DNA of 64,000 bases, from contig NZ_JAIXTJ010000039.1 of NCBI RefSeq assembly GCF_027483985.1, positions 1-64,000 on the forward strand, written 5' to 3'. The number at the start of each line of letters is the position of its first letter. Position 1 is the first letter of the stretch. The notes under the pieces are model-generated. The model ran no database searches and was not told the origin of the DNA. It worked only from the letters and a program-made list of their open reading frames with translations. Of the stretch, positions 18,108 to 26,777 are shown piece after piece. A program made the position numbers and the translations under genes. The stretch is from Flavobacterium sp. (lineage in GTDB: Bacteria; Bacteroidota; Bacteroidia; Flavobacteriales; Flavobacteriaceae).

Positions 18108-18599
18108 TTAAAGTGTTTTTTCCATTACATAATCGTCCATTACGTAATTACTTCCAATGTCGATTACTTCTTCTTTAATGATTTGAAAACCATAGTTTTC
18201 ATAAAAATCTTTTGCTTTGTTAAATTTATTTACATTTAAAAACAAGGCTGTATTTTGAGCTTCTTCAACTTTCTTTAAAATGTAATCAATTAAAAATCTG
18301 CCAACGCCTCGTCCTTGAATTTCGGGTAAAACATATATTTTTTGAAGTTTAGTTTTGTTCGAATTATTACAATTTAATTCATATGACGCAAAACCAATGA
18401 AACCATTATCATCTTCAACTAAAAGAAATACGTGACCATTATGAAGTTGTTTTTCTAAAGAATCGATGTTATAAATCAGCTCCAACATATAATTTAATTG
18501 CTCTGTAGAAAGTATTTTTTTATAAGCATCTGGCCATATTTTATAAGCTAAATCTCTTACTACTGACAACTGATTTTTAGAAGCAACAATAATATTCAT
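18108..18599 (-). CDS. GNAT family N-acetyltransferase
   Basis: The 163-aa protein is a single Gcn5-related acetyltransferase domain that would transfer acetyl from acetyl-CoA to an amine. The acetyl-CoA pyrophosphate loop is visible as LPEIQGRGVGRFLID (Q/RxxGxG/A), preceded by strands FIGFASYEL and KLQKIYV, and followed by FYENYGFQIIKEE. The substrate is unknown. It starts one base after the folD stop codon on the same strand, so it is the second gene of a folD-GNAT operon. Confidence 0.88.
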   Translation of the reverse strand: MNIIVASKNQLSVVRDLAYKIWPDAYKKILSTEQLNYMLELIYNIDSLEKQLHNGHVFLLVEDDNGFIGFASYELNCNNSNKTKLQKIYVLPEIQGRGVGRFLIDYILKKVEEAQNTALFLNVNKFNKAKDFYENYGFQIIKEEVIDIGSNYVMDDYVMEKTL

Positions 18600-18600
18600 T

Positions 18601-19485
18601 TTATTTTTTTAAACGTTTTTGCTCTCTTGCCAAAAGCGTATTTTTTAACAACATTGCAATAGTCATTGGTCCAACTCCACCCGGAACTGGCGTAATAAAA
18701 GAAGCTTTTTTAGAAACATTTTCATAATCAACATCACCTGTAATGCGGTATCCTTTTTCGGTTGATTCATCAATTACTCTTGTGATACCCACATCAATAA
18801 TTACGGCATCATCTTTAATCATTTCGGCTTTTAGATAATTAGGAACACCTAAGGCTGTAATAATAATATCGGCTTGAGAAGTGATTTGATTAATATTTTT
18901 TGTATGACTATGAGTTAAAGTGACAGTAGAATTTCCGGGAAATCCTTTTCTTCCCATTAAAATGCTCATTGGTCTTCCAACGATGTGACTTCTTCCGATA
19001 ACTACAGTGTGTTTTCCTTCTGTATCGACATTGTATCGTTCTAAAAGTTCTAATATTCCAAACGGTGTTGCAGGAATAAACGTACTCATATCTAAAGCCA
19101 TTTTTCCGAAATTCTCGGGATGAAAACCATCAACATCTTTGCTCGGGTCAATGGCATTGATAATTTGTTGTGTATCAATTTGTTTAGGCAAAGGAAGTTG
19201 CACAATGAAACCATCGATATCATCGTTCAAATTGAGTTCTTTAATCTTCTTTAGTAATTCAGTTTCTGAAGTTGTACTTGGCATTTTTATCAATGTTGAT
19301 TCAAATCCAACGCGTTCGCAAGCCTTTACTTTACTGCCAACATAAGTCAAACTTGCACCGTCATTTCCGACGATTATTGCTGCTAAATGCGGTACTTTTT
19401 CGCTATTGTCTTTCATCTTTTGAACTTCGGCAGCGATTTCATTTTTGATGTCTTCTGATACTTTTTTTCCGTCTAAAATTGTCAT
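18601..19485 (-). CDS. folD: bifunctional methylenetetrahydrofolate dehydrogenase/cyclohydrolase
   Basis: FolD interconverts 5,10-methylene-, methenyl- and 10-formyl-tetrahydrofolate, supplying one-carbon units for purines and formyl-Met. The 294-aa protein has normal length with the catalytic YVGSKVKACERVGF (Tyr and Lys), VQLPLPKQI, the NADP-binding GRSHIVGRPMS and the C-terminal TPVPGGVGPMT signature. It is cytoplasmic. It is followed after one base by the GNAT gene. A small inverted repeat in its leader (19502-19521) may affect expression. Confidence 0.97.
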   Translation of the reverse strand: MTILDGKKVSEDIKNEIAAEVQKMKDNSEKVPHLAAIIVGNDGASLTYVGSKVKACERVGFESTLIKMPSTTSETELLKKIKELNLNDDIDGFIVQLPLPKQIDTQQIINAIDPSKDVDGFHPENFGKMALDMSTFIPATPFGILELLERYNVDTEGKHTVVIGRSHIVGRPMSILMGRKGFPGNSTVTLTHSHTKNINQITSQADIIITALGVPNYLKAEMIKDDAVIIDVGITRVIDESTEKGYRITGDVDYENVSKKASFITPVPGGVGPMTIAMLLKNTLLAREQKRLKK

Positions 19486-19501
19486 TGTAGTTGTGTTGTT
19501 T

Positions 19502-19521
19502 TAATCTGATTTACACCAGAT
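19502..19521 (-). repeat. small inverted repeat in the folD leader
   Basis: AATCTG and CAGATT form a 6-bp stem around an 8-nt loop, 16 bp upstream of the folD start on the minus strand. There is no T run, so it is not a terminator. It may be a scrap of a flavobacterial interspersed sequence or a leader hairpin. Confidence 0.45.
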
Positions 19522-19552
19522 TACGTTGAGTATTTTAGTAATTATATCTATA

Positions 19553-19577
19553 AAAAAAACGCGATAAATCGCGTCTT
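19553..19577 (-). terminator. intrinsic terminator of ffh
   Basis: On the minus strand, ACGCGAT and ATCGCGT form a stem with a 2-nt loop followed by eight T residues, directly after the ffh stop codon. Confidence 0.9.
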
Positions 19578-19581
19578 TACA

Positions 19582-20919
19582 TTATCTCATTCCTTTCATT
19601 CCGCCCATCATTCGCATCATATTTTTTCCGCCTGGACCTTGCATCATCTTCATCATTTTGCTCATCTGATCAAATTGTTTCATCAATTGATTAACCTCTT
19701 CAATTTTTCTACCAGAACCTTTTGCGATTCTAGTTTTTCTTTTCATATCGATGATCGATGGTTTACTACGTTCTATTGGAGTCATTGAATGAATGATGGC
19801 TTCTATATGTTTAAATGCATCATCTTCAATTTCAACGTCTTTCATTGCTTTTCCAGCTCCAGGTATCATTCCGACTAAGTCTTTCATACTACCCATTTTT
19901 TTAATCTGCTGAATTTGAGCTAAGAAATCATCAAAACCAAACTCATTTTTAGCAATTTTTTTCTGGATTTTTCTTGCTTCTTCCTCATCATACTGCTCTT
20001 GAGCTCTTTCTACAAGCGAAACAACGTCTCCCATTCCAAGAATTCTATCCGCCATACGTGAAGGATAAAATACATCAATAGCATCCATTTTTTCACCAGT
20101 ACCAATAAATTTAATTGGTTTATTTACAACAGATTTAATTGTAATTGCAGCTCCACCACGAGTATCACCATCTAATTTAGTAAGAATTACACCATCAAAA
20201 TTTAGCCTATCGTTGAATGCTTTTGCTGTATTTACAGCATCTTGTCCGGTCATAGCATCAACAACAAATAACGTTTCTTGTGGTTGAATTGCTTTGTGGA
20301 CATTAGCAATTTCGGTCATCATTTCTTCATCAACTGCCAAACGACCTGCTGTATCGACAATTACTACATTGAATCCATTTGCCTTAGCATAAGCAATAGC
20401 TTTTAAAGAAATATCAACTGGATTTTTATTTTCTGGTTCAGAATATACTTCTACACCTATTTGATCTCCAACAACGTGCAATTGATTGATCGCCGCAGGA
20501 CGATAAATATCACAAGCTACTAAAAGTGGTTTTTTGTTCTTTTTAGTTTTTAGATAATTAGCTAATTTACCAGAAAACGTGGTTTTACCAGAACCTTGTA
20601 AACCTGACATCAAAATCACAGTTGGATTTCCTGAAAGGTTGATTCCAGCAGCATCACCACCCATTAATTCGGTTAATTCGTCTTTAACCAATTTCACCAT
20701 TAATTGGCCTGGTTCTAATGTAGTTAATACATTTTGACCCATTGCTTTTTCTTTTACGGAGGTAGTAAAATCTTTAGCAATTTTAAAGTTTACGTCGGCA
20801 TCAAGCAAAGCACGACGCACTTCTTTAAGGGTTTCGGCAACGTTTACTTCGGTAATTTTTCCGTGTCCTTTAAGGATATGGAATGCTTTATCTAATTTAT
20901 CGCTTAAATTATTGAACAT
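19582..20919 (-). CDS. ffh: signal recognition particle protein Ffh
   Basis: Ffh is the SRP54 GTPase that binds signal sequences and the 4.5S RNA and targets ribosomes to FtsY and SecYEG. The 445-aa protein has the N domain (~1-85), the G domain with P loop GLQGSGKTT (~106), DIYRPAAINQL, DTAGRLAVDEEM and TKLDGDTRGGA, and the M domain (~300-445) with GMIPG and a Met-rich tail repeating MMKMM and MMRMMGG. It is monocistronic, with a good -7 element upstream (20949-20956) and a terminator downstream. Confidence 0.98.
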   Translation of the reverse strand: MFNNLSDKLDKAFHILKGHGKITEVNVAETLKEVRRALLDADVNFKIAKDFTTSVKEKAMGQNVLTTLEPGQLMVKLVKDELTELMGGDAAGINLSGNPTVILMSGLQGSGKTTFSGKLANYLKTKKNKKPLLVACDIYRPAAINQLHVVGDQIGVEVYSEPENKNPVDISLKAIAYAKANGFNVVIVDTAGRLAVDEEMMTEIANVHKAIQPQETLFVVDAMTGQDAVNTAKAFNDRLNFDGVILTKLDGDTRGGAAITIKSVVNKPIKFIGTGEKMDAIDVFYPSRMADRILGMGDVVSLVERAQEQYDEEEARKIQKKIAKNEFGFDDFLAQIQQIKKMGSMKDLVGMIPGAGKAMKDVEIEDDAFKHIEAIIHSMTPIERSKPSIIDMKRKTRIAKGSGRKIEEVNQLMKQFDQMSKMMKMMQGPGGKNMMRMMGGMKGMR

Positions 20920-20948
20920 AATTCTTTGGTGTTTCTAAAAATGAAATG

Positions 20949-20956
20949 CAAATTTA
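20949..20956 (-). promoter_or_regulatory. -7 promoter element for ffh
   Basis: The minus strand reads TAAATTTG followed by C, matching TAnnTTTGC, 29 bp upstream of the ffh ATG. Confidence 0.55.
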
Positions 20957-20994
20957 AGCATTTGAATTTGAAGTATGAAAGTATTACAAAGAAA

Positions 20995-21022
20995 AAAACC
21001 ACTCAATTGATGAATGGTTTTT
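20995..21022 (-). terminator. intrinsic terminator of the lipoprotein gene at 21045
   Basis: On the minus strand, AAAACCA and TGGTTTT close an imperfect hairpin around an AATT-containing loop, followed by a T run. It lies 22 bp past the stop codon of the upstream lipoprotein gene. Confidence 0.7.
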
Positions 21023-21044
21023 AAATAGTATACTATTGATAAAA

Positions 21045-21509
21045 TCAATTTTTTTGGAAAGTTAACAAGTCGGTTCCACCATTACCACCGCTAACATCTC
21101 TCAACTCAATTTTTGAAGCACTATAAGTTACAATATCCCAATCATCGGTAAGCTCTGCAAAATTGGCTGGAGAATTAAAGTTAATAACTAAATCTAAATC
21201 GTCAATTGAATCATCATTACTATTTGAATCAGCAACAGACCATATTCCAGTATTAAAATTTGTACCATTTGATGCAGATAATGCATTTCCAGAACCGAAA
21301 GTAAAATTATATCCAGAGTAGTTACTTGTCTTTATTGTACCTGAATCATTATAAAGTGTAATTTTCCATGTTCCTGATGAAACTGTATTCATAACATTGT
21401 TAAGATGAGTATTGCTTGAAGACGAATTGTCATCATCTTTACTGCACATTGATGCTACATTCAGCATAAAAATGCAAAGTAGTACTGGAATTAATTTAAA
21501 TGTTTTCAT
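21045..21509 (-). CDS. small lipoprotein, lipocalin-like, function unknown
   Basis: The protein has a lipoprotein signal starting MKTFKLIPVLLC with lipobox VASMC, followed by an acidic and Ser-rich linker (SKDDDNSSSS). The mature part shows GTWKITLYNDSG, an FTFGSGNALSA strand and DDWDIVTYSASKIELRD, a pattern seen in Bacteroidetes lipocalin-like lipoproteins. I place the start at the second Met (21509) because the signal fits it better; an in-frame ATG at 21524 would add five residues. No binding residues can be assigned. It stands alone between ffh and argS. Confidence 0.75.
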   Translation of the reverse strand: MKTFKLIPVLLCIFMLNVASMCSKDDDNSSSSNTHLNNVMNTVSSGTWKITLYNDSGTIKTSNYSGYNFTFGSGNALSASNGTNFNTGIWSVADSNSNDDSIDDLDLVINFNSPANFAELTDDWDIVTYSASKIELRDVSGGNGGTDLLTFQKN

Positions 21510-21622
21510 ACTTTCTAGTTTCATGATTAGGTAAAAGTAGAACGTAACTAAATGATTTTTAGTATTAAATTATTACTTTAAATAACGATACAAAAAAACA
21601 AATACTTACAATTAGTAAATAT

Positions 21623-23398
21623 TTACATTCTTTCAGGAACTTCAATACCTAACAATTGAAAGGCTGATTTTATATTGTCGGCAACTTTCTTAGATAATTG
21701 AACTCTGAAAACTTTTTTGTCTTGGTCTTCTTCGCCAAGGATAGAAACATTTTGGTAAAAGGAATTAAATTCTTTTACTAAATCATAAGTATAATTGGCA
21801 ACTAATGCCGGACTATGATTTTTAGCCGCATCTTGAATTACTTCGGGAAAAAGTTGAATTTGCTTGATTAATTCTTTTTCCTTTGGATGCAAATCAATCG
21901 TAACCGATTGTGTGGTATCAAAATCTGCTTTACGTAAAATAGATTGAATTCTTGCATAAGTATATTGAATGAATGGTCCAGTATTTCCGGCGAAATCGAC
22001 AGATTCTTCTGGATTGAACATCATTTGCTTTTTAGGATCAACTTTTAGCATATAATATTTTAAGGCTCCAAGACCAATCGTATTATATAATTTAGCTTTT
22101 TCATCATCGGAATAACCTTCTAATTTTCCTAGTGCTTCTGAAATTGATTGTGCAGTTGCAGTCATTTCTTGCATTAAATCATCAGCGTCAACGACTGTTC
22201 CTTCACGTGATTTCATTTTTCCCGTAGGTAATTCTACCATTCCGTAAGATAAATGATATAAATTTTCAGCCCATTCAAATCCTAATTTTTTCAGAATTAA
22301 AAACAACACTTTAAAATGATAATCTTGCTCATTACCAACAGTATAAACCATTCCACCAACATCTGGAAAATCTTTCACACGTTGAATTGCTGTACCGATA
22401 TCTTGCGTCATGTAAACCGCAGTTCCGTCTGAACGAAGTACGATTTTTCTATCTAAACCATCAGGCGTTAAATCAATCCACACCGAACCATCTGCATCTT
22501 TCTCGAAAATTCCTTTTTCTAATCCGAACTGAACTACCTCTTTTCCTAATAAATAAGTATTTGATTCATAATAATAGCTATCAAAATCGACACCTAAACT
22601 TTTATAGGTTTGAGCAAAACCATCATAAACCCATTGGTTCATAGTTTTCCAAAGTTCGATAACTTCTGGTTTTCCTGCTTCCCAGTCTAGTAGCATTTGT
22701 TGTGCTTCTAAAATAATTGGCGCTTGTTTTTTGGCTTCTTCCTCCGTTTTACCTTGAGTCATAAGTTCATTAATTTGAACTTTATACTCTTTATCAAAAG
22801 CAACATAAAAATTTCCAACCAATTTATCTCCTTTTAAACCTGATGTTTCTGGAGTTTGACCGTTGCCATATTTCTGCCAAGCCAACATCGATTTACAGAT
22901 GTGAATTCCTCTATCGTTGATGATTTGGGTTTTGTAAACTTTCTTTCCCGAAGCTTTTACTATTTCGGCAACAGAATAACCTAATAAATTATTTCGAACG
23001 TGACCAAGATGCAAAGGCTTATTGGTATTAGGCGAAGAATATTCAACCATTACCGCTTTTGAATTTGGAGATACTTCAACAAATCCGAACGAAGTATCGA
23101 GTTTTATTTCGTTGAAAAAATTTAAGTAATATGCATCAGAGATAACGATATTTAGAAATCCCGCCACTACGTTGAATTTTTCAACTACGTCTAAATTTTC
23201 AACTAAATGATTTCCAATTTTTGTACCGATTTCAACAGGATTTCCTTTGATGACTTTAAGAAGAGGAAAGATTACCATCGTAATATCGCCTTCAAAATCC
23301 TTCCTTGTAGCTTGAAACTCAATTTTGTCGATAGTGGTATCGAATTGATTTTGAATTGCTTCAATAATTGCTGGAGTCAAGATTTGTTGTAAAGTCAT
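21623..23398 (-). CDS. argS: arginyl-tRNA synthetase
   Basis: ArgS charges tRNA-Arg. The 591-aa class I enzyme has an N-terminal Add-1 domain (~1-110), the HIGH-type motif HLGHVRNN inside SSPNTNKPLHLGH, the Rossmann segments, the KMSKS-equivalent KMKSREGTVV and a C-terminal DALR anticodon-binding domain (~470-591, with QYTYARIQSILRKA). The enzyme is cytoplasmic and of normal length. A TATCTTTGC promoter element lies 22 bp upstream. Confidence 0.98.
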   Translation of the reverse strand: MTLQQILTPAIIEAIQNQFDTTIDKIEFQATRKDFEGDITMVIFPLLKVIKGNPVEIGTKIGNHLVENLDVVEKFNVVAGFLNIVISDAYYLNFFNEIKLDTSFGFVEVSPNSKAVMVEYSSPNTNKPLHLGHVRNNLLGYSVAEIVKASGKKVYKTQIINDRGIHICKSMLAWQKYGNGQTPETSGLKGDKLVGNFYVAFDKEYKVQINELMTQGKTEEEAKKQAPIILEAQQMLLDWEAGKPEVIELWKTMNQWVYDGFAQTYKSLGVDFDSYYYESNTYLLGKEVVQFGLEKGIFEKDADGSVWIDLTPDGLDRKIVLRSDGTAVYMTQDIGTAIQRVKDFPDVGGMVYTVGNEQDYHFKVLFLILKKLGFEWAENLYHLSYGMVELPTGKMKSREGTVVDADDLMQEMTATAQSISEALGKLEGYSDDEKAKLYNTIGLGALKYYMLKVDPKKQMMFNPEESVDFAGNTGPFIQYTYARIQSILRKADFDTTQSVTIDLHPKEKELIKQIQLFPEVIQDAAKNHSPALVANYTYDLVKEFNSFYQNVSILGEEDQDKKVFRVQLSKKVADNIKSAFQLLGIEVPERM

Positions 23399-23731
23399 TT
23401 TATTATTTTTTTAAGGTTGCAAAGATAGAATATAATTAGAAAAAGTTTTTAAAAATTTTGGAGCGGTTTTTTTATTTAAAATTGGAAATTAGCGAAATGA
23501 ATTAGTAATATTTGTAAGAAATAATACATAATAAAATTAAATAAATGCATTTCAACGATTTTATTTGCATTTTATCGTTTTTTATTATAATCTTTGTGAA
23601 GTCAAAATCGGTAATCAATCGGTAAAACAATGATTTTAGATTAAACCTAACTAAAAATAGAATTCGACATAAGCGCCTTTTTGCCCCAACAAAAAATAGC
23701 CTATTTAATTCAAATTACATTTGAACTAAAA
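23399..23731. other. AT-rich intergenic region between argS and fabH
   Basis: Contains the argS promoter at its left end. The middle (~23540-23630) holds AT-rich direct echoes (GCATTT/GCATTTT, and ATCGGTAA twice at ~23608-23622), and TTCAAAT-TAC-ATTTGAA forms a small palindrome at ~23710-23726. The right edge is the fabH terminator. No ORF or RNA gene can be supported. Confidence 0.5.
23420..23427 (-). promoter_or_regulatory. -7 promoter element (TATCTTTG) for argS
   Basis: The minus strand reads TATCTTTGC, an exact consensus match 21 bp upstream of the argS ATG. Confidence 0.7.
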
Positions 23732-23762
23732 AAAATCCCGAAGTGCAATTCGGGATTTTTTG
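23732..23762. terminator. terminator after fabH
   Basis: AATCCCGAA and TTCGGGATT form a 9-bp stem around a GTGCAA loop, with A and T runs on either side. It lies 20 bp past the fabH stop on the minus strand. Confidence 0.9.
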
Positions 23763-23781
23763 TTTCTAAAAATTTAGTAAA

Positions 23782-24789
23782 TTACCATTTAATTATGGCG
23801 CTAGCCCAAGTAAATCCGCTTCCGAAAGCAGCTAAAACAACGGTATCACCTTCTTTTATTTTTCCTTGTTCCCAAGCTTCAGATAAAGCTATCGGAATAG
23901 ACGCTGCAGTTGTGTTTCCGTATTTTTGAATATTATTAAAAACCTGATCGTCTGACAAGTTAAATTTTTGTTGAATGAATTGCGATATTCTCAAGTTAGC
24001 TTGATGCGGAATCAACATATCAATGTCGGAAACTTGCAGATTATTAGCTTGTAAACCTTCGTTGATTACTTCACTAAAACGAACGACCGCATTTTTGAAA
24101 ACAAATTGTCCGTTCATGTGTGGGAAATAACTTTCGTCATCAGGATTATTATCTGCGATGATATCGGTTATCCATCTTCCGCCCATACCTGGAGCTAAAA
24201 CCGCCAATTCTTTAGCGTGTTGACCTTCTGAATGTAAATGCGTAGAAAGCACTCCTTTGGTTGTATCTTCTTCTCTTGAAAGCATTACTGCTCCAGCTCC
24301 ATCTCCAAAAATAACAGAAACACTTCGACCTCTATCAGTCATATCTAAACCAATTGATTGAAGCTCAGAGGCAACTACTAAAATATTTTTGTACATTCCA
24401 GTTTTTATAAACTGATCTGCAACAGAAAGTGCATAAACAAATCCGGAACATTGATTTCTAATATCAAGAGCGCCAACAGTTTTTAATCCTAATTCTTGTT
24501 GTAAAGCAACACCTGGACCAGGAAAATAATAATCTGGTGAAATGGTTGCAAATACAATAAAATCAATATCTTCGGCAGCAACACCTGAACGCTCAATTGC
24601 AATTTTAGCAGCCTTAACTCCCATTGAAGTTGTTGTGTCTTCACCTTTAATAATGTGACGACGTTCTTTTATACCAGTTCGTTCTTGAATCCACTCATCG
24701 GTTGTGTCCATTATTTTAGACAAATCTTCATTTGTAACTACATTATCAGGAACATAATGCCCTAATCCTATTATCTTTGAATTATACAT
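23782..24789 (-). CDS. fabH: 3-oxoacyl-ACP synthase III
   Basis: FabH condenses an acyl-CoA primer with malonyl-ACP to start fatty acid synthesis; in flavobacteria the primers often include branched acyl-CoAs (general knowledge). The 335-aa protein has catalytic Cys114 in RNQCSGF, the His of IPHQANLRI (~260) and the Asn of YGNTTAAS (~291), plus the C-terminal GFGSGFTW. The DDESYFPHMNG insertion is typical for this subgroup. The gene is monocistronic with a TAATTTTG element on the minus strand at 24820-24827. It is not next to plsX/rpmF, so it could be one of two fabH copies. Confidence 0.93.
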   Translation of the reverse strand: MYNSKIIGLGHYVPDNVVTNEDLSKIMDTTDEWIQERTGIKERRHIIKGEDTTTSMGVKAAKIAIERSGVAAEDIDFIVFATISPDYYFPGPGVALQQELGLKTVGALDIRNQCSGFVYALSVADQFIKTGMYKNILVVASELQSIGLDMTDRGRSVSVIFGDGAGAVMLSREEDTTKGVLSTHLHSEGQHAKELAVLAPGMGGRWITDIIADNNPDDESYFPHMNGQFVFKNAVVRFSEVINEGLQANNLQVSDIDMLIPHQANLRISQFIQQKFNLSDDQVFNNIQKYGNTTAASIPIALSEAWEQGKIKEGDTVVLAAFGSGFTWASAIIKW

Positions 24790-24819
24790 CGTATTATCTT
24801 TTTATCAATTTTAGTAGCA

Positions 24820-24827
24820 CAAAATTA
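24820..24827 (-). promoter_or_regulatory. -7 promoter element (TAATTTTG) for fabH
   Basis: The minus-strand sequence TAATTTTG matches TAnnTTTG and lies 30 bp upstream of the fabH start. Confidence 0.5.
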
Positions 24828-24903
24828 GTCATCTTTTAAAAAACAGCCACATTTATATCAAGAAATTTTGATTTTATCAAATGTGTTTCTTACCCTAAAA
24901 TAA

Positions 24904-24928
24904 AAAAACCAGTACAAAACTGGTTTTT
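24904..24928. terminator. terminator after the YegP-like gene
   Basis: AAAAACCAGT and ACTGGTTTTT form a stem around a short A-rich loop. It lies just downstream of the minus-strand DUF1508 gene. Confidence 0.88.
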
Positions 24929-24950
24929 TAAATTACTTTTCAAGTAAAAC

Positions 24951-25283
24951 TTATTCCGATTGATCGTCTACTGTTGCATCAGCAGCATTCTTTTTAACTG
25001 ATTCAATTCCGTTATCTCTTGATGCAACACTTTCGTACATTTCGCTGTTACCAATTATTTGACCGTTTCCAGCTTTCAAATTAAAATAAGGTTTCCCGCT
25101 TTTAGCTTCTAATCTATCAAAACGACCATCGTCCTGCGAATTTTTTCTTACGGATTCAATACCATTCAGACAAGCAGCTTTGGTTGTATAGCCTTCACTT
25201 GCTAAAATTGTTTGACCGTTACCTGCTTTCAAATTGAATTGAAACTCACCATTTTTTCTTGTTGTGATTACAAATTTTCCCAT
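24951..25283 (-). CDS. YegP-like protein with two DUF1508 repeats
   Basis: The 110-aa protein consists of two similar ~48-residue DUF1508 units: FQFNLKAGNGQTILASEGYTT... with NGIESVRKN, then YFNLKAGNGQIIGNSEMYES... with NGIESVKKN. E. coli YegP has the same duplicated layout. The family forms a small alpha/beta dimer-like fold; its function is unknown. It is soluble, without signal peptide. The gene is monocistronic between fabH and a T9SS cargo gene. Confidence 0.92.
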   Translation of the reverse strand: MGKFVITTRKNGEFQFNLKAGNGQTILASEGYTTKAACLNGIESVRKNSQDDGRFDRLEAKSGKPYFNLKAGNGQIIGNSEMYESVASRDNGIESVKKNAADATVDDQSE

Positions 25284-25365
25284 TAGTATGTTTTAGTTTT
25301 TTGTTTATAGCAGAATAAAATTATAAAAATATTTTATAAAAACAAATTAAAACTCTCAAATTAAA

Positions 25366-26625
25366 CTATTTAATAATTTTAACCGACTGTCTTCCAGTGT
25401 TAGTGTGTAAATTGATGAAATAGATTCCTGATGGATAAGGAAAATCGAAAGTATACTTTTTAGTTGTTGCACCATTAATTTCATCTAAGGTTAATTGCTT
25501 GATTAATTGACCTGTGTTTGAGTATAATCCCAACATCAAATGGTCAACACCTTTAAAATCTATTTCAATCATTAATTTATCTTTGATTGGATTAGGTGCA
25601 ACTCTCACAATCAATGGTATGCGTGCTTGCTCTTGAAATTGATTCATAGCTAAATTATTAGTCATCTTATATATTGTAGTTCCGCAGGCGTAAGCCAAAT
25701 CATTACTTAAAACAAAAATACGATTCAAATTACTTCCCACATTAGTGTTTATCCAAGTATCACCACCATTAGTAGTTTCATAAAAACCTGTTGAATGTCC
25801 GCCCATCCATCCGTGATTTTCATCAACAAAACCAACCGCTTGAATGTCTACATCGGGTGCAATTTTCGTAATCCATGTTACACCACCATCTGTAGATTTA
25901 ATTAGTTTACCATCATTTGGAGCAACGGATGAAACCGCACCAAAAATAATATTTGGATTACTTGCTAAGGTTTGTAATTTCCACACATATTCACCTGGAA
26001 TTGTTCCGTTATAAATAGTTGTCCAAGTCGAACCTCCATCGGTTGTTTTAAGAATTACGGCTCCATTTGCATTGTTTCCTGCTGCATATCCTGTGTTGAT
26101 ATCTAGAAACAAAACATCAACTAAAGAAGTGGCATAAGCACTCATATCAGTATATTGCCAAGTGACGCCTGCATCGGATGATTTTATCATATAAGCTGGC
26201 GAAAAATAAGCACCACAGCCGTAAATTGTTGTTGTACCAACACAATCTAAACCACAAATGGCAGCAGGATTTGGTGAAATAGGTACTAAATTCCAAGTTG
26301 CACCACCATCAAGAGTCTTATAAAACCTGCCGTTTAAAGTTCCTAAAAAGCCAATATTTTCATCAATGAATTCAATATTTCTGTAATAATTATTGCTTCC
26401 TAATATGGCATTATTAAGTTGTTGCACCCACGTTGCACCACCATCTGTGGTTTTATAAACCGCGGCGTAAAAACCGTTAGCTGCCCATCCTAAATTTTCA
26501 TTTAAAAAAAACACATCATCAAATCGTTGCCCATTGGTATTTACTGCTGCATTGGGCAAAGGTGACCAAGTTAATTGCGCCGATGCATAAGTTGTTATTA
26601 GTAATAAAAAGTATATTTTTTTCAT
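25366..26625 (-). CDS. secreted YCF48/BNR-like beta-propeller protein with T9SS sorting domain
   Basis: A signal peptide (~1-17, ending YASA) precedes a propeller with about six copies of the motif K-T/S-T-D-G-G-x-T-W (for example KTTDGGATW, KSTDGGVTW, ETTNGGDTW) at roughly 45-60 residue spacing, as in Ycf48/Hcf136-related and sialidase-like BNR propellers. The last ~80 residues form a T9SS type A sorting domain (VAPNPIKDKLMIEI...SGIYFINLHTNTGRQSVKIIK). The protein is therefore exported to the cell surface or medium. The preferred start is ATG 26625; a TTG at 26628 is also in frame. The ligand or substrate is unknown. Confidence 0.88.
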   Translation of the reverse strand: MKKIYFLLLITTYASAQLTWSPLPNAAVNTNGQRFDDVFFLNENLGWAANGFYAAVYKTTDGGATWVQQLNNAILGSNNYYRNIEFIDENIGFLGTLNGRFYKTLDGGATWNLVPISPNPAAICGLDCVGTTTIYGCGAYFSPAYMIKSSDAGVTWQYTDMSAYATSLVDVLFLDINTGYAAGNNANGAVILKTTDGGSTWTTIYNGTIPGEYVWKLQTLASNPNIIFGAVSSVAPNDGKLIKSTDGGVTWITKIAPDVDIQAVGFVDENHGWMGGHSTGFYETTNGGDTWINTNVGSNLNRIFVLSNDLAYACGTTIYKMTNNLAMNQFQEQARIPLIVRVAPNPIKDKLMIEIDFKGVDHLMLGLYSNTGQLIKQLTLDEINGATTKKYTFDFPYPSGIYFINLHTNTGRQSVKIIK

Positions 26626-26777
26626 CAAGCTTTATTTTTTATAAAATTATAAAATTAATAGACAGTAACTTAAAAATCATCTGCTTTTTTTATCGCTACT
26701 TTTAACATTAACCAAAGTAATTATGTAACATCTTTGTTTTACTTTAGACCAATTAATTTTCACTTAAACTACATTTT